This document shows positions 1-12,705 of a DNA stretch of 64,000 nucleotides, piece by piece. Numbering within the stretch: the stretch's first letter is position 1; each line of letters begins with the position of its first letter. The stretch is from Nilaparvata lugens (Eukaryota > Arthropoda > Insecta > Hemiptera > Delphacidae): positions 33,254,017-33,318,016 of the forward strand of contig NC_052518.1 of assembly GCF_014356525.2 (NCBI RefSeq), given 5' to 3'. The notes under the pieces were generated by a model. That model worked only from the letters and a program-made list of their open reading frames with translations, was not told the origin of the DNA and ran no database searches. The translations under genes and the position numbers were made by a program.

Positions 1-264
1 CAAGCAAGTGGTAACCTGGGCAATACAGTAGATGCACAGGTGCTTAGGCCTGCCACACGCTTCATGGAGAGAGTCAGGTTGCCCAGACCTAGAAGCACTT
101 TTTTCCAGAAGTCGTTCCTGTTTCTTGATGGTAAATTTCATAATAGTTTACCAGATGAAATTAAACACTGTGACTCATTCTCTCTATTCAAGAGATCTGT
201 TAAAAAATACATTATGCCATTAACTGAGGATGAAATTGAAAGAATGTATTTTGTAATAATTTGA
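1..264 (+). pseudogene. LINE reverse transcriptase, 3' C-terminal fragment
   Basis: One frame is open from the first base to the TGA at 262-264 and reads like the tail of a non-LTR retrotransposon ORF2. It has a basic stretch (RLPRPRSTFFQKSF), then a KFHNSLPDEIK segment matching the usual 'wN.LP..ik' C-terminal block, then FKRSVKKYIM. The RT core would lie left of the window. The downstream DNA is AT-rich 3' flank. It differs from the LINE tails at 12.3 kb and 26.8 kb, so it probably belongs to another family. Family identity rests on motif recognition only. Confidence 0.6.
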
Positions 265-2246
265 ATCCTTATTCTTTTTCTCATCTTTTTCATCCAGTTT
301 GAAAAATAAGGATGGTAAATGATAGGCTACTATATTAATTCTTAACTCTTAATTCTTGGGTTGTTCATTCAAAGAGTTTCTGTGCAGTGTATAGAGCTGC
401 ATTTGGTTGAGAAAGGAGAAAAAATGTTTCATTACGGTATTTTAATTTTTTCCTTTTTGTGTCATTGAGTGATGTGAAATTTCATTTTGTTTTGTTATTC
501 GATTCATTTTTTTCATTCATTTATTTTATTTCTTATCAATTGAATATTGTCATTAAAAGATTTAATTATAATGTATTTACAGGGATAGTTCAGTTGTTTC
601 TTGATAAGTTAGTTGATTGTTCGGTTTTTTGAATCTATTACTTCTTATTTTAATTTAAATATAATCAGTGTAATATCATTAGTACTGTGCTCCCATATGC
701 GGACAAGCTCCTTGAGCTTTGCATATGTGTATTATTTTTCAGTTGAAAACTTGTTTTTATTTGTATGAAGATGTTTTATGTTATGTATTTTCTTTGACTG
801 AGAATAAACATTTTATTTAGATTATTTATTTATTATTTATGTATAAGCCAATTCTTTCCTTTATTATATTATAGATTATTAATCTTCATCCTGTTAATGA
901 AATTTGAAAAATCACATAAGAGATATCAACAATTAATACTTGAAAGGTAGATCATAAAAAAAACAGTGTAAAAAATAGATCCAGTAGGAATTTTTAGATA
1001 TCTTCAAGTTGGTGTTATGATTAAGCTCAACTCCATGTTGTCTTTGAACGTTGCTTGTTTTGTGTTGTCTTTCTGGGGCTATTCACTTTAGCTCATAGCT
1101 AAATTTATAACTGATAGCTTAATAGTCGACTTTTATGCGTTCAAGTATTGAAAATGTTCGGTATTTACAATTAAAAAAATTGTAATAATGCTATTTCCTC
1201 CAAAGCTGTTTACAGTACAGCTGCTAATGATGATTTTGTCTCAATGTCAAAGCTGAATATCTTCAAATTCTCTTAGTTATGATTGAACAAATTATTATGA
1301 TAGAATATAATTTAGAAATAAATAATTGATGAAAAACAAGTTATAGATTCAGGGTACAGTATAAGCATACTTTGTTGAGAAAAGTAGCGTAAACGAATAG
1401 AGACAGAAAATAGAGACAGAAGAATACAGTAGGTAATAGAAAACTAAGAATAGGAGAGCACAAGAATGTTGGAATTTGTTCCAAGTAGGGGTGGTTGAAT
1501 AGCCCAGCACCGTGCACAAAATCCTAACAATAAACTAGCAAAAAACCTGCCAGTTTAACTCTTGGAACTGCACCCCGAATGGACAACAAATTCAATAAGA
1601 ACAAACTAATGGACACATCTATTTTTCGGTTATACTTCATCAGTTTAGTATCATAAAGGTTTGTATTAAAAAATGCAATAAACTGGGATGCTTGAGAAGA
1701 TCAACATAACTACAGTACCGTATCTACCTTAGTATCAATAGAACAGCATACATATTGATAGCACATAAAATGCTATAGAATTAAAGTTGACTTGCCCTAA
1801 TCAAGTTTTCGAATGAATATTGCAGAATGAAATAAATCAATTGCAGAGTTTCAAATGAGCCAATGTCAGCCCAACAAATGTTCTAGCGGTTTATGAAATT
1901 GTCGCTCAACTAATTCAAATTAAAGCTGATTTCATAACGTTTTTATTGCATCAACTGAAACAGATCGATTTAATGGAATGTGGATCTTCAAATGAACCGG
2001 CAGCCCGATATGAAATTTCATCATTATATAGCACAAATATTGAAGTGATTTTGGAAAATAAAAGTGTTTTTCAACTAATTTAAATGAATTAACATTTTCT
2101 TTAGCTATACAAGTTTTCAAGAAAGCATTTATATACTTAAATCTATTAAGGAGGATTTTGAATTATCAAAGCAATCATTGACAGTATCTTACATCTCTGA
2201 ATAAGCCAGTAAATGTACAATGGCGGTTATCTGATGAATGGATCTT
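265..2246. other. AT-rich non-coding stretch (intron-like)
   Basis: I see no coding frame, RNA gene or clear repeat here. If the exon at 2249-2352 is transketolase exon 1, this is the beginning of its first intron, because transcription runs toward lower coordinates. Confidence 0.5.
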
Positions 2247-2248
2247 AC

Positions 2249-2352
2249 CCAGATTTAGAAGCATCAGTAGCCTTGATGGAATCTATCCTGAGCAGATTTG
2301 CAAGATCCTGTAGAATGGACATTTGATTGGTGTTAGCACCTGAACCGTTCAT
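2249..2352 (-). CDS. Transketolase, alternative first coding exon (proximal)
   Basis: Transketolase is the thiamine-diphosphate enzyme of the non-oxidative pentose phosphate pathway. On the minus strand an ATG at 2352-2350 opens 34 codons plus two bases, ending TCT-GG followed by GTAAGA, a good splice donor at 2248-2243. The peptide starts MNGSGANTNQMSILQDL and ends LRIDSIKATDASKSG, which is the conserved segment just before the HPTSC motif of animal transketolases; HPTSC would be encoded in exon 2, left of the window. The second copy of this exon at 21543-21649 ends at the same codon and phase but has a different N-terminus. Recognition is by eye. The ATG is the first in frame after a short leader. 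It could instead belong to a second, tandem transketolase gene. Confidence 0.75.
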
Positions 2353-4465
2353 GATGTCTGTTGATGGTTGATGCTTCCCCTAGCGACGCTGGCAAGCCAA
2401 AGCAACAGCAAGGCAATAGGCAATCGAACCGACACACTTTATCAATCGACTGATCGCGCATGCGCACAAACACTGCGCTGGTCACCTACAAATGTCCTTC
2501 ACCATAGGACACTCTTCAAAGTCAAATATAGAGAAATTAAGCATTTCGTGGACACTAACATATCATTAGATGGGCGCTAAGACGATTTCACAAAATTAGG
2601 GCTCCCAGAGACCTCTGTCTAAAAGATCTACAAATTTTGAAAGTGAAGTTTTTACAACTTTTTCACAAACTACAATTACCTTATTTGTTCATTTGCTAAG
2701 AGTTGTAAAATCGTATATGAAATTTGTTTATGTTGCAATTGGTCTTTTCAGACCTAGCACAGAAAATGAATAAATCAACCGATCTGAAAAGCATTTTCAA
2801 AAATTCATAAATATATTAAGGAAATCAAATATTCATCCAGGAGCAACAACCAAAATTCATGTTGACAGAATGGATTGTTTTTGGTCAAGGTGTTAATGAA
2901 ATCATAAAATACATACTACCAACAAAACCACAAACATTTGTCAAGAAATAGTTCCGACAAAAATAAGCCTACTTTCAATGAATCTACTATTCTACTGACA
3001 TTTTAAGTATTAAAATCAAGGAATAACATCCTTAAACAAATTGAACGATGAAGTTGATCTTGAGTTTTTTATTTTTTTTCAAGTTCAAAAGAACGAAGGA
3101 TACGGTATCTTATTTCATCAAATATAAGCTGAAAATATAAAATATTATGACTGAAAATCAAATACCTTCTAAAAAAACATTGTAAAAATTCAGAAGATTT
3201 TGATTTGGATAAAGTTTTTAATAAAAATAAGGAATAAAACTATGTAGTTTGAAATATGTTTATAAAAATTTATTCCGATCTGACAACAGAGCGAGCTGAC
3301 ATAAACTATTTTTTTCTTGTGCTTCGTCATAAAACTGTTAGACTGCCCTTGTTATAGGGAAAAGCTTTTGTTCATGAAAGTATTACATTACAGTAAAAAA
3401 CAATACATGACCAAGTAACTGTAAAAAGTGAACTTAAATAGAAGTCACAGTGGTTACCAACATAGATGCTTTCTCAGTTACTTGTATCAGGTTGAATTTT
3501 AGATTATATTCCTTTAGCATAGATAAGAACAAAGGCTGAGAATAGTAACTTTCAAAGAAGGGTGGATGTAATGTGATAGATTGTGATACAACAAACGAAA
3601 AAGAAATCTGAGAGGTGACTCATGTGGCTCACAAAAAAGCAAAAAATATTCTCAAAGAATAAATCTCGTGATTTTTCTACAAAAGAGATGAAAATCATCA
3701 AATTCCCAAAGCTTATCATGACTGAAAGTAGTCTAGTCAGTTTTTCCTTATAATAGATCTTTCTATGCAAAATTGATCATTTTTATTTATCTCTAACAAT
3801 AATTGTTATATCTAACATCACTAATCATAATTTTGATCAATCCAATTAACTTTAGATTATTTTAATACATTTTGTATCATTCAAAGGATTTTTACCAACT
3901 GATCAAGATTTTTATTTTGAATAAATTGTAATCTGGAATGGACATCAGATGTGATTCTTATTCTAATCAGCAAGACATGTGAATGATCTCAGAAGAGAAT
4001 AATTTTATTTTAAGTATCCATCTAGTTGAAATTCTGCGAGAATGACTTTGCTAGTTAGAATCTATAGAAATGATGAGAGTCACTAATCCTATAAAGGTAT
4101 ATTGATAATGCGGCATAGATTATGGTCGGGCTAATATCATATCACTCGGATTAGATAAGCTTCAAAATTATTAGCTGAAAACCACTTCCTGGTAGCCTAG
4201 TTCAGAAATCATAATGATTGTTCAGCTACAGTTGTTCAACACTTTCATCAGTCTTGCACTCCCTCGCATCCTTTCCATTACCATATGCCAGCAGATTGAT
4301 TACGGTAGTATGATACTATGCATTATATGAATTAGTCTACTCTAGAACATGGTACACCATAGTGGAGTAGGTCAATTTCCACACAGTAAACACTAAACAT
4401 GTAGAGAACACATTATAAGAAATTTTTATTGTAACTAACTATTGTATGTAATTGTAATTTATCTA
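2353..4465. other. Intron/flank, no gene seen
   Basis: A somewhat less AT-rich 200 bp lies just upstream of the 2352 ATG (2353-2580) and may be promoter or 5' leader of the proximal transketolase exon. The remainder is AT-rich with no supportable coding frame. Confidence 0.4.
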
Positions 4466-4797
4466 ATTATTATTCAACGAAAATCCCAAATAAATGCTGC
4501 AAATCACCCCGAAGACCTCTGTTACTGCAGACATTGACAACAGGGTTAACAGCTAGATGGAAATTCGATGAGAACTACTATCCAAAATTAGTTGCCAGCC
4601 CGGGAATCGAACCCGGTACCTCCCAATTGCCAGTCAGGAATGCTTACCCTTACACCAAACTGACAATCTCTGGATAGCAGCGCTCATTTTATACGAAGCC
4701 ACAGCGGCCAACCAGTTACAGATGGAATTAAATACAGAATGCATTTATTCAAATGCTAATTAATATATAATTAATATTCAACGAAAATCCCAAATAA
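4466..4797 (-). repeat. tRNA-derived SINE, inverted copy
   Basis: On the minus strand this copy holds a tRNA-like core with an exact RNA polymerase III B box, GGTTCGATTCC (4613-4603), and an A-box-like TTTGGTGTAAGGGTAAG (about 4660-4644). The unit is near-identical to the plus-strand copy at 4838-5143, so the two form a long hairpin around a short AT spacer. The end carries a TTCAACGAAAATCCCAAATA-type tail. Several substitutions relative to the sister copy show they are not a fresh artefact. A functional tRNA is unlikely because the acceptor and D arms do not pair cleanly. Confidence 0.7.
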
Positions 4798-4837
4798 ATG
4801 TTTTTTTAATTTTCTTAATGCTTTTTGCTTGATAATT

Positions 4838-5143
4838 TTCGTTGAATAATAATTATATATTAATTAGCATTTGAATAAATGCATTCTCTATTTAATTCCA
4901 TCTGTAACTGGTTGGCCGCTGTGGCTTCGTATAAAATGAGCGCTGCTATCCAGAGATTGTCAGTTTGGTGTAAGGGTAAGTATTCCTGTCTGGCAATTGG
5001 GAGGTACCGGGTTCGATTCCCGGGCTGGCAAGTAATTTTTGGATAGTAGTTCTCATCGAATTTCCATCTAGCTGTTAACCCTGTTGTCAATGTCTGCAGT
5101 AGCAGAGGTCTTCGGGGTGACTTGCAGCATTTATTTGGAATTT
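4838..5143 (+). repeat. tRNA-derived SINE, direct copy
   Basis: The internal promoter is intact: A box region 4964-4980 and a perfect B box GGTTCGATTCC at 5010-5020, set in a T-arm with CCGGG/CCCGG pairing. The segment after 5143 (to about 5213) restarts the head of the same unit, so a third, partial copy is fused in tandem. Together with the inverted copy at 4466-4797 it makes a palindrome of about 0.7 kb. Confidence 0.7.
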
Positions 5144-5213
5144 TCGTTGAATAATAATTATATATTAATTAGCATTTGAATAAATGCATTCTCTATTCAA
5201 TTTCATCTGTAAT
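5144..5213 (+). repeat. Partial tandem head of the same SINE unit
   Basis: The sequence from the TTCGTTGAATAATAAT run through the TTCATCTGTAA run duplicates the first 70 bp of the 4838 copy, with a few changes, then stops. Confidence 0.65.
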
Positions 5214-7303
5214 TTATCTACTATTTTCTGTAATTGATGTAGTAGTTTTATTTTTTGGGAACTGAACATTTATTTAATTTATACTACACCTTTGTGGCGT
5301 AGAAGAGGTGATTCACGAATCAGTAAGACCGGCATTCTATTCAAAATCGTTACTAAATAAATGTAGTGAGAAAGCTACATAAATATGCTTTATAATACTT
5401 TAGTAATAGTAAAGCTTTTTACAGCCGCAAGTGTATTCTATTATTGGAAACAATGAGTGACCCGCGATAAGAGCTCAACCAATTATATGGATACATCAAA
5501 CAGCGGTAATAATGATCTTGACACACAGATAAAATTCAATCAAGGGCAAAAATTGATGTCTACTTAATCAAAAACGAACCAAATTCAAAAAAATTATTGT
5601 CTCTCTATGTAGGCTAATCGTAATTATACAGTCAATTTTGTCTTTTTCTACTCAATGGCATTGGAATGAAAAGGCTTGTTCTTGCTCAGTATTGTAAAAA
5701 TGAAAAGCTGTAATACAAATTCTATCTTGTGCTCGCCGATCTGTCAATATATGTATATCTCAATATATATATATATCGCCGATACATAGGTCAATATATG
5801 CTAACGTTTTACAAGACTGGAAACGGCCCCAGTTCATAAGAAATAACACTCTAAAACTTTAAACAAATAATCATTTTATTAATTGATACAGTATGCAGCT
5901 CAAAAAATGGTTCAATTTCGTATTAATCACATAAATAGAATGATTATATTAACTAATGTGTCATCTTCCCTCTTATAAATTTACACGTTGAATTTATACC
6001 TTCAATTTCGAATTGCCATAATGTCAAAGATGAAAGCCACTTAAAGGGCTTAGCAGTAACTCTGAATTTGACTGGTGACTTTCCATTATAATTATAAGAA
6101 ATACGTGATCTTTCCCTTCTTTTAAATTTACCTATTAGAGAAAAATCTCAACATCTCTGAATTAATTTGGTAATTTTGCTGTATTATATCGCTACTGAAT
6201 TTTGAAAAAATGAATCAGAGTTGGAGTAATAATCAGAGTTGTATTAAATGGATTGAATAAACCCTCGGAACATGAAATTTGATCAGTTCAAATGTTCCAT
6301 ACCCTGTGAAGACAAAGCAATCAGAATAAATATATTTGCATATGAAAATTGATGAGTTCCATAACCCAGAAAAGGAGCAATAATAGATGCAGGGAACAAG
6401 GAATTATTAAATGCAATCTCAAGTCAACCAACCTATGAATTATTGAAATTGTTGAGAGGCTACATAAGAGATAGCAAGTAATCAATGTCTAGTTTCAACC
6501 ACTAGTGAGAATCTCTTTAGTCTGCCATCATTGATATTATTTATAGCAAATGCTGACAATATGAAGTGAATGCAACCAGCATCTGTCGTGCATTGCATGC
6601 TCAATCAAAAAGTGAAAGTAAATCGGTTTAACAACTCAACCTGACAGCAACTTTTATCAGTCTACAACCAAATAACATCAACTCAACTATTCATCTAACG
6701 TAATCCAGACTACTTGTGAAGGAATAAATTTCAAAACAACTACAGCAGTCAAATCTGCAAACACCGTAGAAATCAATGTGAAAATTATTGTTTTGAGTAG
6801 AAAAAAATACTTTTGAAATTAATTGATTTCTATTGGAATTATAATTTGAAAAATTATAATCTTAATTAGGCTACTAATCAAAGAAACCAGCTGGGGATGA
6901 AAATATGAATGAATTTTGCAATAATCATAAAAGCTTTAAGTTCAGGTTTTAATCAAGAAATGAAAATAAAATAAGTTAGATTAGATTAATTGCTGTGATA
7001 AGTATTTAAATAACAGTGATAGATATACTTATTAATTAGCAGGAATTACAATCACTACCATACTAAATTTTCCACACATATTTTCATTGCTTTCACATTA
7101 TGATTTTGAAGCTCATTACTGTAGGTGGAACTGATAATTTCCTATTAGTACAATAGACAAATTTTGAATCTTAAAAATATAGTATACAAGGTTTTGTCTT
7201 CAATTGTTTGAGGATGGAACATGATGATTAAGTTTTTCAATTAATACTCAATGGGTTTTAATGTTGAATGTTATATTTTTAATTAGAATTGGAGGAATAT
7301 AAT
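5214..7303. other. Intron/flank, no gene seen
   Basis: AT-rich sequence with a short TA-rich microsatellite near 5750-5780. I see no coding frame, RNA gene or terminal repeats. Confidence 0.4.
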
Positions 7304-8100
7304 GCCCAATTCACATTGAAGTAGCGTGGTGCTCAAGTGGCGCGGACGTGGCGGTGGCGTGGCGTATGCCATGCACACCAAACGGGCGGGGCAGTGGTGA
7401 GAATAGTCTGATGGTTTTGTTCACTAAAAAATTTCATTTTCCAGCAGTGATGAAGATATGTTTGGATTGAGTGTATTTGGCTAATGTGGATGCAGAAAAA
7501 GAAGAAATTGGATTCATTTGGAATTTTTTCTCATATTTTTCGTAGTTATTGGGGTTTAAGCTATTGAAGGTGTGACATTTACTTCCTCTTTTACTTCCAT
7601 TTTTTGAATATTCTATGCCTTATAACTTTTTAGCGATAGATAAAGGAAATCCGTGCTAATCATGAGCTTATGAAGCATTGAGTTCTCTACAATTTTATGT
7701 ACGATGGTCATTTTTCCAACCTCCGATCACATATTATAAGACACAGACAAGTGGTAGAGGGCGACTTCCACAGATCTGAACAGCTTGTCATCTTCGCCAA
7801 ACGCCCTATGATCGGTGCGGCCAGATCGTCAATTGCTGTCAAGTTATAGACTCAAAACATAGCCTCGTCAATCGAGTCTCCCGTAAGTGTTAGTTACGTA
7901 GCTTTATTCGGTTTTGAAAGCAAAATGCAATAGTTTAGCATAAGTCAAACAAGGAATGATCTAAGCTTAAGCAGGAAATGTTATGAGTAATGGAGTTGTG
8001 TTTGAATGGTCTCGGAAAATTTACTACATCAGTTGAAATGACTTCCGGAATCGTTGTGATGCATGACAAGTAGGACTCACAGTGGTGGGCAGACAAAAGG

Positions 8101-8320
8101 CTTCTCCAAAAAATCAAATTGGATGATTTCGATTACCAACCCTACAAACCTGACTTGGCCACTGATAAATTTAGACATAACTTTGAGGGCAGAGCTTCCA
8201 AACTAACGTGGAGCCCCAAAACAACGTCATAGCATTGAACTCATTTGGCGACAGCATTTTATGAGGGGTCTGGTAGGCTGGTATGACAAATGCATCAACC
8301 TTCATGACAATTACGTTTAA
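8101..8320 (+). pseudogene. Decayed mariner-like transposase, C-terminal part
   Basis: From 8101 a frame reads LLQKIKLDD...YQPYKPDLAT, resembling the mariner region leading to the last catalytic Asp (family form is PYSPDLAP followed by SD). The frame stops at about 8230. A third piece reads FYEGSGRLV and, after a one-base shift, WYDKCINLHDNYV and a stop at 8318-8320, matching the usual mariner C-terminus. At least two stops and one frameshift are present, so it is inactive. The N-terminal half is not recognisable upstream. Confidence 0.6.
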
Positions 8321-9092
8321 GAATAATCATAAGTGTGAGTAACGTTAAGAGAAAAAGTTATTTTTATATAGGCTTACATTCGTATTTCATTTATGGCCAA
8401 TCGGAGGTTGAGAAAAAATTAGCCTCGTATAATTTCACGCATTTGCCTACGACTGTTGCAGCAGTTTTATTGTTGAGTGTAGAAGCATTAGTTTTGCAAC
8501 AATAATTTGAAGGGAATGTCTGGAACACGATTTTCGATGCTGCAGTTACATTGACACTTGAAGGGAGGTAAGCATATCAAAAGTCCCCATACCCACAACC
8601 CCTGTGCTAAAGATGGGGAACAATCTAGTTGATACACTTGTTGCAGTATTAAAGATTTCACACTCTATACTAAAGTTGACATAACAATAATTGAAAGAAA
8701 GCATGTGATGATATAATAATTCAAGAGAACTTTTGGAGAGTTATGAGTTGGAGTAATAAGCATGTCGTTATACGCATGTAGTGATGTAATAATTCAAGAG
8801 AACTGTTGGAAACTTATAAGTTGGTGGAGATTTATTGTTGGAGAGTTAGTTATAAGCCCTGAAAATACAAAAAGTTGAATACCAAATTGGGGATTCATTG
8901 TTGGAGAGTTATAAGCCCTGAAAATACCATAAAGTTGAATACAAAACTGTTTTTTTCAAACATTTCACATTTCCAAGAGCGGATATCTAGAAACGTATGT
9001 GGGATATTAGAGAAGGTTTCGAAATAAATTCGTAGGAAACTTTGTAAGCTTTAAGTTTGTATGGAATAATAATGTCCGTAAGGCGCATAATT

Positions 9093-9096
<4 letters not shown>

Positions 9097-9132
<36 letters not shown>
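9097..9132. repeat. (AT)n microsatellite
   Basis: A run of alternating TA of about 36 bases flanked by CT and GC. Confidence 0.9.
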
Positions 9133-9135
<3 letters not shown>

Positions 9136-9456
9136 AAAAAACAAATAATGGTACTTTCTAGCCACCTCCACCCCCTCAGCAAAAGGGGTCGGGATGGGGA
9201 GTACTGCCATGTTAATAACGTCACTATCCTGCAAGGTGGAAAAAGGTGTTCCTAATTTCTACCTCTATACATTTTTTGAGCATTTATTGACTGGACTGTT
9301 TCAATATTCTATTCAAGTTTTTTCTAATCCAGTCAACAGGTTGTTTTTATCGGTGGCGAGGATGTGGCGTAGACCATATGTTTATATAGGAGTGGCGTGG
9401 AAATGGCAAAAAGTAAGTGCCATGACAGCGCCACGTCACTCCAGTGTGAATTGGAC

Positions 9457-12040
9457 CAACAATTTACTGAATATATATCATAATTTTGGATTTATCAGTT
9501 ATATATACATATAACTTTCTGTCATGAATTAGTGAGGGTGATGTGGTAGATTTTCATTTTCATTTTAAATAAAACTACTTGAAATTTCCACAACCACTTA
9601 TTTATAAGAATCTGAGAAACTAGTTTTTGTTGCTACACTGACATGAATCTCTAGTGGGGTAGGAAATTGTAGCCACTGCGTTTACTACAGATGTAGTCTC
9701 TAAATGAGTGGTTGATGGTATTTTCAACAATTTTTTGATAGATACTTGAAATGGTGTAGTGTGAAACAGTATACTGTGGTACAACGTTGTTTAATTAATA
9801 CTGTTTTATTTTATATAATACAAATATTAATAATAATAAACAACAGTTTCAAAGTTTTTTAGAATGAGGGTTTTTATTTTTATTGTGCCTCATATCATAA
9901 CTCAACTCATTACTTACACACAAAGCACAAGTCATAGACGAGAATCAGAGAAAGAAGTAGTGAAAGAGACTGCGAGATGAGACAAACATCAGCATTGATT
10001 GGAATAGAACCAGATATGTTATTGGAAATATCAAAAAAAAAATAAAGAAATGAAAGCTATTTAGACCTATCATGAGCACTATTGACGGTAATTTACAATC
10101 GAAACAGTAGTAAAGAAATGTAAATGGTGCGTCTCACTGAAGGAAAATTACTTGCACCCAATTATCATTTAAAAACAATCACAAACTTGTTGCCCGTTGG
10201 AGTTGAACCGGCTTCTATGTTAAACCGGTTGTAAGTCTGGCCTGATTCCTGACGTTCTCTAGCAGTCCGACAAAAATGTGTAGCTGTACCTATACAGCTA
10301 GAGGTACCTGTACCGACTTTCACCCTTCACTATCCTAAAATTACACATAGCTATTGAATAGTAGAGCCACAGATAACGGAACACATATTGTACATATGTA
10401 GGAGAAACAGTATTGTAATTTGCTAAAAATAGCTTTAAAATATACAAACTACCGGTACTGTTCTATTGTCTTCTATTACATCTTTTCAAAGGTTGCGGAG
10501 AACATAATGTTCTGTATATGTATAATAATTTTGGAAATATGGAGGCCTTCTTCAAATACTACATACAACGTAAACGGAAAATATCCCAAGATTCAAGAAA
10601 ATGATTATTGGTACTAAATCCATCATTCACATAGACTCAAGTAAATTAACTCATTTTTTGGAACATTTCAAATGAATTAACTTACATTTGGTAAGGAAAG
10701 GAAGAGGTTTGGCTTTGTACATTCATTTACCAATCATTTCTATAAAATAAGTAAATATAAGAATAGTCTATTAGTTTCAATGATGACTTTCATAATGACG
10801 AAGCCTATTGCTAAAGATTTTGTTTACCCTTAACTATTCTTAATTGAATTATTGAATTATCAAGTAATAGCTAATTACTAATATGAATTTTATTATAATA
10901 ATTACAATTGTTCCAGACAGTGATGTCTATGATATTTTTAGACTTTGGACTAGTTAGTAGGAAATCGGTGCGAAGGAGATGAAAAATGAATAGAACAGGT
11001 TGTTGGTGAGTTTCGAACAACTCTTCAACGCAAGAGAGAAGTATATAATGTCTAGTAACATTCAGATCATTATTTTTCTAGTCAATATTATAAATATAAA
11101 GTTGTATTATAGTTATATAGAACTGTAGTATGATTGTATAAAGTAACAGCTTCATGTAAGTCTATTAAAAGCATATTAGTAACTGTGAATTTTAATTTTT
11201 GAAAACGATTCTGTGACACTGAGTTGGAAAATGTCATAATCAGATCAGTTTATGAAATTAAAATAAAGAAACGTAAGTATAGATATAGATATAATAATAA
11301 TTCATGAGAGAAGAGCTTGAAAATTACAGAACATATTATTAAGTTCAATTCAAACATTTAATAAGTTCAATTCCATCCATTTGATTTGTGAATTTATTAT
11401 ACCGTTTGACCTTTCAAGAATTTTCAATCTGCATAGCTTTTCTCAAAATGTTGAATTAATAATCACTTACGTCACAATGCCAACTGCCAAGGTTACTGAT
11501 AATGGACATCAAATTAAATTATCAAGGTTCACGAACTTTCATTTCTAATCAAGAATAGATTTAATAATATACATATGATATAAAAGTATAATGCTCATCC
11601 CTTGGAATAGGGAACCAGCTATATCATTTCAAGTCTATAGAGTGTGTTTCACGTTATAAAATCAGCACTTGCTCAACTATGGTTTGCTATCCTTATCTGT
11701 CGTTAGACAAAGTAAATCTATCAATTTCCAACCCGCACCGTTGGCAAATCGTTTGAAGGCTATGAATAAAGATATTAGGAACTACCATAATATTTTATCT
11801 CAATTATGAAAACGTATTATTAAAACATGGAAAGATTTTATTAACATATTTCACCTAAAATTGATCATTGTTAACAAGAATCTACAATTAATATATCATA
11901 TGTATTGGAATGACTTGAATCGCAGCTATCTGCTATACAAGGCGGCGAGAATATAAATGTGGCCACTATAATTTGATATAATTTCCACTGACTAAAACGT
12001 GAATCTCACAGTGGAAAAATTCTTTAAGAGACTTAGTACA
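9457..12040. other. Intron/flank, mostly without features
   Basis: AT-rich sequence. The only structured piece I see is the tRNA-like segment near 10186-10270. No coding frame is supportable. Confidence 0.4.
10186..10270 (-). repeat. tRNA-like segment, possible SINE head
   Basis: Read on the minus strand it contains GGTTCAACTCC, which fits the B-box consensus GGTTCRANNCC, about 55 bases after a TGCTAGAGAACG stretch that could be a weak A box. The cloverleaf does not close well, so a tRNA relic or SINE head is more likely than a working tRNA gene. Confidence 0.3.
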
Positions 12041-12255
12041 AATCAATTCATTGTTGCAAAACATTACAATAATGTTAAAAACAAACGTCATATGAGTTAA
12101 AAGAAAGTCAGTTATACAGAAGTCCAGAATTATACAAAAGAAATAAAGATCTCAAATTCCTAATAGCCTAGCTAGTCAAAACAATCTTAGAATATAAGAT
12201 AACATTCAAGAACATCAGATTTGTCAATAGTGATAACAATCTCAAGCAGGTACCT

Positions 12256-12694
12256 CATTGAATTATGAAAAATTTTTTCATTGAAATTCTTTGACTCCAA
12301 TCTATTTCGAAATATTCATCAACAGAATACAAACATTTCTTTATTAATATTTCTTTTATCACGCTCTTAAATTTATTCGGAGGCAGCAATTTGAAATTGT
12401 CTGGAGTAGAGTTATATAATTTTACAGACACAAAGTGAAAATTTTTTGAGATTTTGTGTGAGTGTACTGCTCAATTCTAAGTTAGTGTTTATTTCTTGTG
12501 TTAAAATTGTGAAAATTACTGTTTATATTATACTTTTCCAAATTACTATGCACATAACAAACAACATATAAAACATACAATGAGGGTAGTGACAAAATTT
12601 TTAAATTTATAAAGAGAGGTTTACAATGTGTATTAACCCATCTACCATTCGACAAGTTTCCATTCTTACAAACAAACTGTTTTCTACCGCTCAA
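12256..12694 (-). pseudogene. LINE ORF2 C-terminal remnant after internal deletion
   Basis: The first frame reads SGRKQFVCKNGNLSNGRWV, which normally stands just before the GVPQGS block of the RT palm, and jumps directly to NTHCKPLFINLKILSLPSLY, a C-terminal block. The part that should carry PQGS and the catalytic (F/Y)ADD is therefore deleted. After TAA at 12482, another frame continues with a second conserved tail (VKLYNSTPDNF ... YSVDEYFEIDW) and ends at 12256. Both a deletion and a frameshift are needed to explain it. Confidence 0.7.
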
Positions 12695-12705
12695 GTATGA
12701 TATTA

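Larger units (their letters stand above)
7304..9456. mobile_element. TIR-bounded DNA element with nested mariner remnant
   Basis: The left end GCCCAATTCACATTGAAGT and the complement of the right end, GTCCAATTCACACTGGAGT, match over about 30 bp and continue into related GTGGCG-rich subterminal sequence (7340-7400 and 9350-9440). The interior has a decayed mariner-like transposase (8101-8320), a short local duplication (8700-8940) and an (AT)n tract (about 9097-9132). I could not identify a target-site duplication. The terminal repeats are seen directly; the superfamily is not recognised. Confidence 0.5.

Noticed and set aside
2368..2580. 70-codon plus-strand frame near the proximal exon
   Set aside because: No recognisable features; it lies antisense to the likely 5' leader of the transketolase exon.
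4964..5030. Functional tRNA gene
   Set aside because: B box and T arm are perfect, but acceptor and D arms do not pair well and the unit is repeated with a SINE body.
4860..5090. Minus-strand 76-codon frame over the SINE
   Set aside because: It is the antisense of a tRNA-derived repeat.
9007..9514. Frames around the (AT)n tract
   Set aside because: Translation of microsatellite and transposon end; no coding character.
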